Of a DNA stretch of 64,000 bases, positions 35,030 to 44,309 are shown piece by piece. The notes under the pieces were generated by a model that worked only from the letters and a program-made list of their open reading frames with translations, did no database searches and had not been told where the DNA came from. The position numbers and the translations under genes are program-made. This DNA comes from Peronospora farinosa. Lineage: Eukaryota; Oomycota; Peronosporomycetes; Peronosporales; Peronosporaceae. The stretch lies in the NCBI GenBank assembly GCA_947646735.1, contig CANTFK010000020.1:310001-374000 (forward strand). Reading direction: 5' to 3'. Numbering within the stretch: the first letter of the stretch is position 1; every line of letters starts with the position of its first letter.

Positions 35030-36213
35030 CCTCAGTCGCAGCATCCGCACGATCTTGAGCTCTATCAGTCATCTCGCGAGCATCAAGTAAGGCATTCTTT
35101 GACTCCTCGAATTCAGCGCAAAGAAGGCGCAGCTCATCATTCGACTGTACAGGCGCCCGATTACGAGAATCGGCGCTCATCGCCAGAGGCCTTCCGTCGT
35201 GATGCTCCTCCTCCATTAGTCGATGCATCGGGTGCGCGACGCTGGATTGTCGACCGGATTGTCGATCACGAGGATCACAAGTCCCAGGCGCCGAGTAATA
35301 ACTCGGCGCCCATGAAGAAGCGTGTCGAGAAACATTACAGGGTTCGCTGGTTGGGATATTCCCCGGTGGACGATACATGGGAGCCATCGAGTACGCTGTC
35401 CCAAGATGTCCCGGACGTGGTCGAGGACTACGAGTCCCGTAGAAAGACGGTGATCGCGACCGACGCTGACGGTTCCATCCCCGATCTCGCGAGCCGTAAT
35501 GCTCGCGAGCAACGAAACCGCGACGACCTCCCGAGCGACTCCGAGACCGAGACCTATTACGAGGCTCGGGAGCATATGGATGATACGGTTGACGACCTCG
35601 GCTACGTGAATGCCGTCGGCGATCGTAAGGACGCGTTCTCACTCGCCGTAGCTCGGACACCTGGAGCTCCGAAAGGCTTCTCTCATAACGGGCAATCCAT
35701 GGACGAATATGGTCGGGCATGCCTCGCGCACACACTAAGTCGTCCCATTCCTGCCGGACCGGTCGCGACCTGCCCACGTTGCACGTTGTACATCCCTCAC
35801 GAATGTGGACGTAACAAAGGTGATACTCGTCACAAGTCATACGACAGATGCGCCGGCAGGTCGCCAATAGCGTGTCTATCACGCGTTCCCTCGCGACCGT
35901 CTAACCAGGACGTGAAGGACGTTCCTTCACGTCGGCTCGCGCTCCAGCGCCTGATGAAGGCACACCAAGACCTCTGCAACGCATCGTCGGTATATGCGTT
36001 GTTCGTCGCCTTGCCTCTCACTGTACGGTATCGCGTGAAAAGTTTCTTCATGACCTCCAGTGGCTCGGGTTCGACAGCACCTTCAAGACCATACAAGCGC
36101 CACGGTTTCAAGTCCCCATCCATGACCTGCGGCGCCTGCTCTCTACGGATTGTCGCTTGGTGTTCCCAGTTATGGCTGTCAGAGACATTGTTTCGTGGGC
36201 GCCTAGTGTCCAT
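34809..36213 (-). pseudogene. Antisense ORF of element C, RS-rich, zinc-like motif
   Basis: Two overlapping open frames (36213-35830 and 35882-34809) read opposite to C with one frameshift between them. The N-terminal domain shares ALQRSWCAFIRRW with ALQRSWCAFIQRW in element D, and WRLYGLEGA with WSLYDLSGA. Next is LCYVHIREGCTTC, a C-x2-H-x4-C-x2-C motif also in D. An Arg/Ser-rich region follows (RSRSRSRSGGRR), and a heptad-like C-terminus (LRLLCAEFEESKNALLDARE). It starts about 110 bp from the 3' LTR and covers the sense chromodomain and integrase tail. The function is unknown. Zinc or nucleic-acid binding is inferred from composition. Confidence 0.72.
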
Positions 36214-36226
36214 GCTGCTCAGTTAA
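35099..36226 (+). pseudogene. pol: Chromodomain region of element C pol
   Basis: This is an open sense frame of 375 codons. It contains PPPLVDASGARRWIVDRIVD, then chromodomain core HYRVRWLGYSPVDDTWEPS at about 35331-35390. In chromoviruses this domain steers integration by binding modified histones. The last 250 codons after the core show no domain and probably stay open because the antisense ORF is under constraint on the other strand. It is separated from integrase by a stop at about 35027. Confidence 0.7.
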
Positions 36227-36312
36227 ATCTAACTGAGCAGGTTCGGAGTTACGCCGTTGGTCGAGAAGAAACTTTCTGCGATTCGCGCTTACGTTGAGGT
36301 AAGCGCAACTTA

Positions 36313-36325
36313 AAGAGGGGGATGA
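36313..36325 (+). other. Polypurine tract of element C
   Basis: AAGAGGGGGATGA lies directly before the 3' LTR. Confidence 0.75.
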
Positions 36326-36644
36326 TGTAATGGGTCTACCTATTACATAAGTAGTTATAGGATTAATACATAGTTACATAAGTAGGCATAGGGCAGTATC
36401 CGATTAGCGGATACTGCGCGTCATTTTATTATTGATTTATTATTGGGGTGCCAGACCCAATAATTAGCCAATAATAAATTGACTTTCATATTGAGTGGTT
36501 CCCATGAGCTAGGGAACATATTCGCACTTACTGCGAACTAAAACTAAAACAAAAATAAAACAGAGTAATATTTACGAGTTAATTAAGAGCGCTTCCTCAA
36601 CGCTCTTTAAGTGTAAGACGGTAACGGTTCCTTAGCCCGTTACA
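36326..36644 (+). repeat. 3' LTR of element C
   Basis: It is 319 bp, about 98% identical to 28721-29039. It is followed by GTCTTT, the right target duplication. Confidence 0.92.
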
Positions 36645-36650
36645 GTCTTT

Positions 36651-37800
36651 CGTCAATATATTTTCATCTTTCACAATGGGCAACTTATTAGCCACTTCTC
36701 GTGGCATCAAATCGTGATCATTAATTTTCGGCTTGGAATAAACATCTTGACAATCGTGGTCAATAAATCGATCCTGTTTCGGATCGGTCCCTTTGACCAT
36801 TGACCACAAATGGACATTGCGTCTTATCTTCGATCTCCTTTTCTTCTGTGACCTCATTGCTAGCATTTTATTCTGGAACACTTTCGTCCTCCGATTGTGA
36901 TACGATCTTCATGCTTTCCATTACCTTTCCTGTATTTTCCTTCTTTGGACGTGTTAGGATTTTCTTTGGCGTAAAATATGATCGGTGATCCACTAGTGGT
37001 CCCGTATATTCTTCTAGCTATTCTTTTGGCCGATCCGTTGTGGCTTCAAACGCTTATGTATGCCATTCATTATATCGACGTGATCCGACTGAGACATAAC
37101 CTAGAGAACGAGGGATCATATCTGTAGCCATCTACATACCCAATGATATGCCGTGCTTAAGAACTATCTCTTTAACACTGAGATTCGTGATCTGCAGGTA
37201 TTTTCTCATGCCAGGTCCGGAAATTACAGTAGGGACCCAATTGGGACCTCGCGTTACCCATAATTTTGCATCCGGACGACCAAGGCTAATCGTTACTTCC
37301 GCTGAAAACCCCGCTGAAATATTCACATATTGTTTTTTATCACTAATAACTTAAATAAAAATCATATGGGGGTCGTCGTCCTGAAAGATGGATACGAACT
37401 TCATCCGGCAGACAAAGTGCTCCATCAGCGAGATCGAGGCGAATTCCAGCCGGGACCATAAAATCCATCCCGAGAATGGCTTCTTGGCCAGCTTGATCAC
37501 CAACCCAAACATCGAAATAATACACCAGCGTTCCTGCCAATGTGACTTTGATCTTTATACGCCCAATTGTCTCGTACGAATTTTCTTTAATTCCCACATC
37601 TGACTTTCGTCAATGACACAGCCAATCTTTCGAGCAAAGGTCGTGTCAACAATTGAGACTTCGGCGCCGGAATCAAAAAGCATCGTGGCTATTTCATTAT
37701 TTATCTTGCCTGTGGCTTTCGCTTGCTTATACCATTTAGCAGGCGCATGATATTTCCAATATCCACAAGATTCGCCTGAAGCCAGGTTTAATCCCATCAT
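36651..37800 (-). pseudogene. pol: Linker and protease of element E
   Basis: The protease lies at 37800-37343 with active site MLFDSGAEVSIVDTTFARK and the block AILGMDFMVPAGIRLDLADG, nearly the same as in B. A frame change lies near 37590. The C-terminal part continues at 37326-37132 (LWVTRGPNWVPTVI). The acidic linker towards RT (about 37100-36651) is decayed and ends at the element C target site. Confidence 0.78.
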
Positions 37801-37806
37801 ACTTTC

Positions 37807-39835
37807 TTATCGTAGAAATTCATTAACTCCCTTGACGCTGGAAACGAAAAATGAAGTATTCGAATTCAATACACATATATTGTTATTTATGTTTTCCGTT
37901 TCATCAATCTCGCAGTCATCCCTCCTTTCGATATATGCATAAGTGCAGAGCCTAGAACGCTCGGCTCGTACCAGATTCCAACCTGGCAATCGCCCTAATT
38001 TATCATCTTTTTCGCCTTTTCTGGGAGCATTCCTGCATGTTTGTTCGGAACATACCATTGGCGGATCACGTTATAGAATTACTCCTAGGACACTTTTCCA
38101 CCTCATGCAACTCCCCACAAGCACGGCAAACGAAAGAAATTTTCTGATGGATGTCCTTTGCGGCTGCATTTCTGGCATGTTAACCTTTTCCAATAGCCTC
38201 GATCATTATGTTTGATGGAACACCAATGGGTGCAAGGTTTCATCTGCACGTTAACGACCGTGCGACCATCTTGATCCATTGTATCTAGACGATTCCCTTG
38301 ATCACGCAAAGATTTCGGAGGATCTGGTCGCGCAGTCGAATAAATCTGGCGTTGGTCGCCATCGGGCTCGGATCCGCTAAGATATGATTTCGATTCACTG
38401 CTCGCCATTTCCATGCAAATCGCATTACCCGCTCGAGTTGGTTTAAAGTGAGATGGAGTAGGAGGTGTTATCACATTCTGTCGAAAATTTTCCGATCCCA
38501 TTGAAGCCTTACCGCGACGATCGCGGCCTCGCTGATATGCACGAAGAGTTTCTCTCAAAGCTATAGCATCTTCCAGATGCAATAATAAGAGCTGGTCGGC
38601 CAATTCCTAGTTATACATAATTTCAATGTAATGCTCCACATGTTCACGATTCACTTCGGGAGTGCCATCTAAAACTTGAATTTTTGCTCGCATCCCCGCC
38701 ACATTCAGTCGGTAGAGATATATAAGTGGCGATTCATCCGAACGCTTCCGCGCATGATAATATTGTCGCCCAGCGGAAGCTCCCTGTCCACATAATTCTT
38801 CCACGAAAATTTCCAATAACCTTTTCCATGAGTTCCTCGTTGATCTGCTCAATTGACGATGTCAAATTTTAGCTAGTCCAATTAGCAGGTCGCCGAACAC
38901 TAGGCATTTTTCGCTGTCTGGGGCCTAATCGCGTAAGAAATCAGACTAAACCTTACCGACACTGTATCGCTCGGTCTTTGTCTTTCCCTGCAAACTCTTT
39001 TAGATCCGAGATTGCTAACACGCGAATGCGTGAAGAGGAATTTCCAATCCCGATGACATCTCCGTAGTTGACACCAAAGGTCGTCTCGATTCGTCAATCT
39101 TTAAATCATCAGGGTCGTACTCCATAAGTTGGCTATGGTGCGATCCTACAGACTCCATATCCACATCTGAATATGCTTGACCTGTTTTTTTAGTCGGTGT
39201 CTTATTCACGCGGTCATTGTTCCCACCTTGATGTTTCTGCTCCTCGATAAATTTCTCCATGGCTACATTGAAAAACTGCTGCATATCTTCAAAATTTATA
39301 TTTTTTGTAATATCAGAGGTGATCACGGGCGCGATCGTAGGAATAGGCTCCGTCTTGATACTTGCCATGTGATCCTGTAGAAAAGCTGCACAGTTCGGGC
39401 CCCAGCGACATCCGGCTTAGATCCAATGAATCCTCTCACATGGCTTCAGCCTCAGCTGACGCATATCGTGACGATCCATTCAGATAATCCTTGTAATCAT
39501 CGATCTCCAATTTGTTTATCGTGTCGTCCAGATCACATATACCCATCAGTGGAATTAGCTTCAATAAAAGAAGATTCACCGTGGTCGTGATACGATATTC
39601 GCCGAAATCCAGGGTGTCATCAACGTCAAAAATTTTAACGTGACACCGGCTTCTCTCAGTAATTTTCTCATTCGTCGGATCGCATCAAATAGACTGGATG
39701 CTTTCCCAGGTGTTGACATTGGTCCACTCAACGCTTCAATCAGTTTCGGACGTAGCGTCCTCAACACAGGGTCTTCCGATAAAGTCCGTCTTAGTTCCTT
39801 CTAGTATAATTGATTCTCCAGCTGATCTCATTGAA
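37807..39835 (-). pseudogene. gag: ORF1 and Gag of element E, decayed
   Basis: It corresponds to B ORF1 plus gag. The ORF1 remnant is at 39767-39576. Gag begins near 39368 (MASIKTEPIPTIAP), the capsid part has GRQYYHARKRSDESPLIYLY (B: ARQYYHAKKRSEETPLDYLY), and the nucleocapsid part near 38200 keeps WKRLTCQKCSRKGHPSE with the last Cys of that knuckle lost. At least four stops or shifts are present. The 5' untranslated region and primer site beyond 39890 are missing because element D abuts here. Confidence 0.78.
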
Positions 39836-39900
39836 AACTTACTGATTTTTGTTTCTTAATCGCGATTTTAACTTGTCTTGATCGCTATTCGAGTTGGGGG

Positions 39901-40237
39901 TGTAACGGGGCTAGAACGTACCGTCACTAGCTTACACGTGCGCTTGAGGAAACTCAAGCCCAAGTATTAGATATTAAGTAAATTTAACTCTGATTTTTAT
40001 TTTGGTTTTAATTCGTACTAATTACGAAGATTTTAGTCGTAATAAATACGACAGTGTTCCCACCTTTCGGGAACCACACAATTTCAGGTTGATTTATCAT
40101 TGGTCCATATTGGGGACTTTAGGCCCAATAATAAACCAATAATAAATTACCAAGCTGTGCCCGCTATTCGGGCCCAGCACCTGCCTACATATGTAGTTGT
40201 TTATTCATATTAATACTATGTAATGTAGCCCATTACA
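39901..40237 (-). repeat. 3' LTR of element D
   Basis: TGTAACGGGG to CCCATTACA on the plus strand. The minus-strand polypurine tract AGAAGGGGGTGA (40238-40249) lies directly beside it. Confidence 0.9.
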
Positions 40238-40249
40238 TCACCCCCTTCT
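40238..40249 (-). other. Polypurine tract of element D
   Basis: On the minus strand AGAAGGGGGTGA adjoins the 3' LTR. Confidence 0.75.
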
Positions 40250-40250
40250 C

Positions 40251-41715
40251 ATGACAGCGCTCACCAACCGTGAGCGCTCAACTGTCGAAAACCCTTCGCC
40301 TACAAACGAACAAGCAATGTCCGGAGACCCAACACCCAGTCCAGCAGCACTCCCAAGGAACGTCAGCGGGAGTGCATCAACCAACATCATGGCGCGGCAG
40401 CTCATACCTTGGTCGCTGTACGACTTGTCCGGAGCTCACGCTCCGGACTCACTGGACATGATGCGGGACTACTTCCGCCGATTTCGAAAACTGCGCGGGA
40501 AAGGTCTTGATGGAATCGAGCATGAAGCTCTACAACGTTCTTGGTGCGCCTTCATCCAACGTTGGAATCGGATGCTTGAGGATGGTAGCAGCTTTCAGTT
40601 ATGGCTCGCCAATCGAGAGGAGCTTCGCGCCGATCACTCCATCGGCACGCTACGCGAAAGAGTGTGTGAGGATGCTTGGAATGAGGACCGTCTCTGCTTC
40701 GTCCATGTCAATGAAGGATGCCAATCTTGTGACTCGACTCCACGCCCAACTCATGACGAATGGCGACGACACATCGCTGAGTGTACACTCAGTGATCGCG
40801 AACGAAGTTGGATTACGAAGTATGAGCGAAGTCTGGGCGAACGGAGAAGCGCAGTTATTCGTGGTGCGCCCCGCTGGCGGCACCACTCACGACAGCGGAG
40901 TCAATCTCCGCGGGATCATCAGCGCAGGGCAGCGACACGTTCGCCTGCCCGTCCAGTTGCGCGATTCTCGCCTCGCAATCGTGATATGTATTCACCGCGA
41001 CATTCTCGATCACGGCATCGATCTCGTTCGCGACATCGTTTGCGTTCGCGACATCGTTCTCGTTCGCGTCATCGTTCTCGTTCCCGACGACGTGGACCTC
41101 CTTATCGCTCTCGTTTGTCACGAGATCGTTCGCGTGCTCGCCCGCCTTGGAATAGTCCGACTTCGTGGCTTCATACGACAGAATCACATCTGGAACGTCA
41201 CGAAGGAGCGAGGAACGTGGTTCCCATGTATCCTGCTCGGGAGGGAATCCAAGCCAACGTACTCAGTACCTACGCGCGGATGGAACCGCACGCTTCTCAT
41301 GAGCCGAACTGCAGTAATGGTTGTGGAGGGTCCTCGTGACCCACAATGCGGTCTACAATCCAGCGCACCTGTCCCTCCGCATTAACAAGCGGAGGAGGGC
41401 CATCGCGGTGGTAGAGCTGGCGTCCTGGTTGCTCAGAACGATGTTGATCAGGCCGTGAATATAGCTGCCGATGCTCGGCTGGAGGCTGAGGCTGCCAGTG
41501 AACGTGCTGCCCAGGCGGAGAAGACTTCGAGTGAGACCCGGCAGTCGAACCGTGAACTGCTCGAGCGGATAAGGATTCTGGAGCGCCAGATGCTTGGTCA
41601 GGTTCAGACGGGATCGAGACCCCGCCCCATGTCATCGGCGCGTCGAGCACGACGGGAAGGCCGTTCGACTTACGAACCCCTGAAGCCGGCGTCGGAGCCA
41701 AACCGTGAAGCGTAG
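40251..41715 (+). pseudogene. Antisense ORF of element D, RS-rich, zinc-like motif
   Basis: The open frame 40251-41339 (362 codons) begins 14 bp from the 3' LTR, and a tail frame at 41455-41715 corresponds to the C-terminus of the element C version. Domains in order: LIPWSLYDLSGAHAPD and ALQRSWCAFIQRW; C-x2-H-x4-C-x2-C as LCFVHVNEGCQSC; an Arg/Ser/His-rich segment made of short tandem codon repeats (RSRHRSRSRHR, 41000-41100); then a helical tail (RAAQAEKTSSETRQSNRELL) and RRARREGRSTYEP (C: RRQRRRQGMSDFEP). A stop/frameshift lies between 41339 and 41455. The tail overlaps sense integrase coding. The function is unknown. Confidence 0.75.
41000..41100 (+). repeat. RS-codon tandem repeat in D antisense ORF
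   Basis: Units such as CATCGTTCTCGTTCGCGA recur about five times, encoding alternating Arg-Ser/His-Arg. It looks like recent expansion by slippage within the antisense frame. Confidence 0.7.
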
Positions 41716-42119
41716 CCGGACGATATTCCTTCAGCCGCCCGACATAGAATGTCGGGTGGAGTCGCAGTGAAGAGGGGACGTCGAGTGTATAAGCGTCGCC
41801 AATTGCCTTCAGAACCTTGAATGGACCGATGGAGCGTGGCGCGAGTTTACTCGCGCCCAGATTAGTGACCGCAGAATCCCTTAAACCTTCCGTAGATAAT
41901 AATACACGGTCACCTTTCTCAAACTTGCTCATGTTCTTTCTTCCATGTTTGTCAGCGTTCTCCTTCTGTTGGTCTACAGCAGTTTGTAGTGCGTCGCGTA
42001 CAAACCGGGTGATGGCTTGACGTTGGAGTATAAATTCCGACACGGCCATGTCATCAATTGGTCGCGCCGACTCAATCGGCGCGTAGTTGGCAGTAAGGGA
42101 ACGCTTACCCGAAGACGGG
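41297..42119 (-). pseudogene. pol: Integrase C-terminus of element D
   Basis: The frame continues after a break at about 42120: FILQRQAITRFVRDALQ, KFEKGDRVLLSTEGL, LAPRSIGPFKVL and FYVGRLKEYRPA (GPY/F-type tail). Then RWIVDRIVGHED precedes a stop. Element C continues from the matching RWIVDRIVDHED into a chromodomain; D has none, so it was lost or replaced. Confidence 0.8.
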
Positions 42120-44309
42120 TCAACTCTGCGCAGTCCATCTAGCTAATGGGGACGCCACGTCTGATGGCGTCAAAATGGCCGTCTTTGCCTTGGATCGGGT
42201 TACTGCATTCGCGCTCAAAATACCGTGAGCTGCACTCGATCCTTGTTTATCACCTTTATTCCCCCCCAGAGTGGAGCCACTAGGTGTTGTGGGTCGCCCC
42301 ACGGCCAAGACAGTAGGAATACGAGGGTGACGAGCCGAATTCACAAAAAATGGTGTCAACCCTGTTGACGCGTGTACGGCGTTGTTGAGTGCGAACTCAG
42401 CGAGTGGTAAAAATGCACTCCAACTTGTTAATGACGTAGCATAACTCCGAAGAACATCTTCGAGGACTCGTTTCACGCGCTCGGTCTGCCCATCCGTTTC
42501 CGGATGGGCTGCCGTCGACATCAGCAGTTTTGTCCCGAGGAGCTCGAAAATTGATGTCCAAAATGCGGACGTAAATCGCGGGTCACGGTCCGAAACAATG
42601 TTTTCTGGAAGGCCATGATGACGGAACACCGCGTCGATGAAGTGCGCCGCGGTCTCTGCCGCGGAGACCTTAGCGTGAACAGGCACGAGATGTGTCATCT
42701 TGCTGAATCTGTCAACAAAGACCAAGATGCCCGTTCGAGCTTGGCTATCGGGAGCAAGCCCGAAGATAAAGTCCATCGAAACTGATCTCCATGCCTCTGC
42801 TGCAATTGGCAACGATCGCAAGGGAGCCTGTGACGATGGAGATGGCTTCACACGCTGGCATATTTCGCACGTTCGGATCCAGTTGCGTACCCACTTATAC
42901 ATGTGGGGCCAGAAGAAGTCTCGAGACACAGCCGCGAAAGTCTTTTCGCGGCCTAAATGGCCGCCAGCAGGAGCATCGTGATACTCGTGAATGATTCTTG
43001 CACGCAAATCCATGTCATTGGCAATCACCGTGCGAGGAGAATCGAATTGGTCGATGCTATACAGAAGCAAATCGCCATCTAAACTGTATCGATGAATATG
43101 GTCGCGCTTGGTACGGGATAATGCTCCCAGTGCAGCATCGCTGGGAGCACGCAGATACTCGATAATGTCTGCATAATCTGAGTCACCCTTGTACGCTGCG
43201 ACGATCTCATCAAATAAACACGGCTCGGGTGTAACCCGAGTTAAGTTCAGCGATACACACATTGCACATCGGTCATCATCGTCCTCGTCATCAGTAGCCT
43301 GGCGACTCAGAGCAGTCCGAGGATCGTAGTCGGGACGTCGTGACAAGGCGTCAGCGAGAATATTGGTCTTGCCTGGCTTGTAATGCACGACAAAGTTGTA
43401 CTCATAGAAGAATGAGAGCCATCGTGCCAACCGTTGGGACAGGTGTGGGCTCTTCATCGCTGTGCGCAGCGATGCATGATCGGTGTACAAAGCAAACGTA
43501 CTTTCACCAAGGAGATGCACGCAAAACTTGATGAGTGCATAGCGCATCGCTAATAACTCCTTGTCGTGAACCGGATAGTTCTTCTCAGCTGGCTTCATCT
43601 GTCGCGACTGATAACTCACGACTCGTTCACGGCCCTCATCATCAAATTGCATGAGGGCACAACCGATTGCAAAATTACTGGCGTCGCAAACCACGTGGAA
43701 CGGCTTGGAATCGTCTGGTAGGACCAGGACTGGCGCTGACGCCAGGCTCTTCTTTACTGCTTCGAAGGCTGCTTGGTGCTCGGGACTCCACAACCACGTG
43801 GCGTCTTTCTTCAAGAGTGACGACAAAGGCTGGATATAACCAGCATAATCCTTCGTATACTTGTGCAAATAATTAGCCAAGCCGAGCCACTGGCGCAACT
43901 CCGTAGGTTTCTTGGGGGTGGGCCAAGAACAGATGGACGACACCTTCTCTGGATCAGCTCGAACTCCCGATTTACTCACATAGCAACCTAACACCGGAAT
44001 CTCCGGTGCAAAAAAGACACACTTCTTGAGATTCGCGTACAACTTGTTGTCCCGCATAACTTGAAACACTTGCTTCAGGTGTTGAAGGTGAATTTGGACA
44101 TCGTTGAGGTTGCCCTCGGCGCGACTATGGACGAAGATATCGTCAAAATAACTTGGGGCAAAGTTCCGAAGAGGTCTCAACACTTGAGACACCATGCGAT
44201 TGAAAGTGGCCGGGGCGTTCTTCAACCCTTGTGGCATTACCAGCCACTCCCATAACATGCCACTCGGGGTGCTCACCGCGGTGAGTGGGATATCGCTCGG
44301 GCGCATCAA
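42120..44309 (-). pseudogene. pol: RT, RNase H and integrase core of element D
   Basis: The frame is 729 codons. It holds RT catalytic SYFDDIFVHSRAE, GVRADPEKVSSICSW, RNase H (VVCDASNFAIGCALMQ, HDKELLAMRYALIKF, LYTDHASLRTAMKS) and integrase zinc-binding HEYHDAPAGGHLGREK with CEICQRVKPSPSS. The integrase core has D in MDFIFGLAPD, D in IVSDRDPRFTSAFW and the DGQTERVKR block. All expected catalytic residues are visible. It is cut from the upstream frame by one missing base in the FYQIL codons near 44309. Confidence 0.87.

Larger units (their letters stand above)
28721..36644 (+). mobile_element. Gypsy element C, complete with LTRs
   Basis: It is 7.9 kb, with 319-bp LTRs (28721-29039 and 36326-36644) differing at about 6 positions and a perfect GTCTTT target duplication. 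Internal order: primer site, gag, protease, repetitive linker, RT, RNase H, integrase, chromodomain, then a long antisense ORF on the other strand and a polypurine tract. It has several nonsense or frameshift lesions, so it is probably not autonomous now. Confidence 0.92.

Noticed and set aside
40507..41385. 292-codon plus frame in element D
   Set aside because: Offset frame of the antisense ORF; homology to element C is in the 40251 frame.
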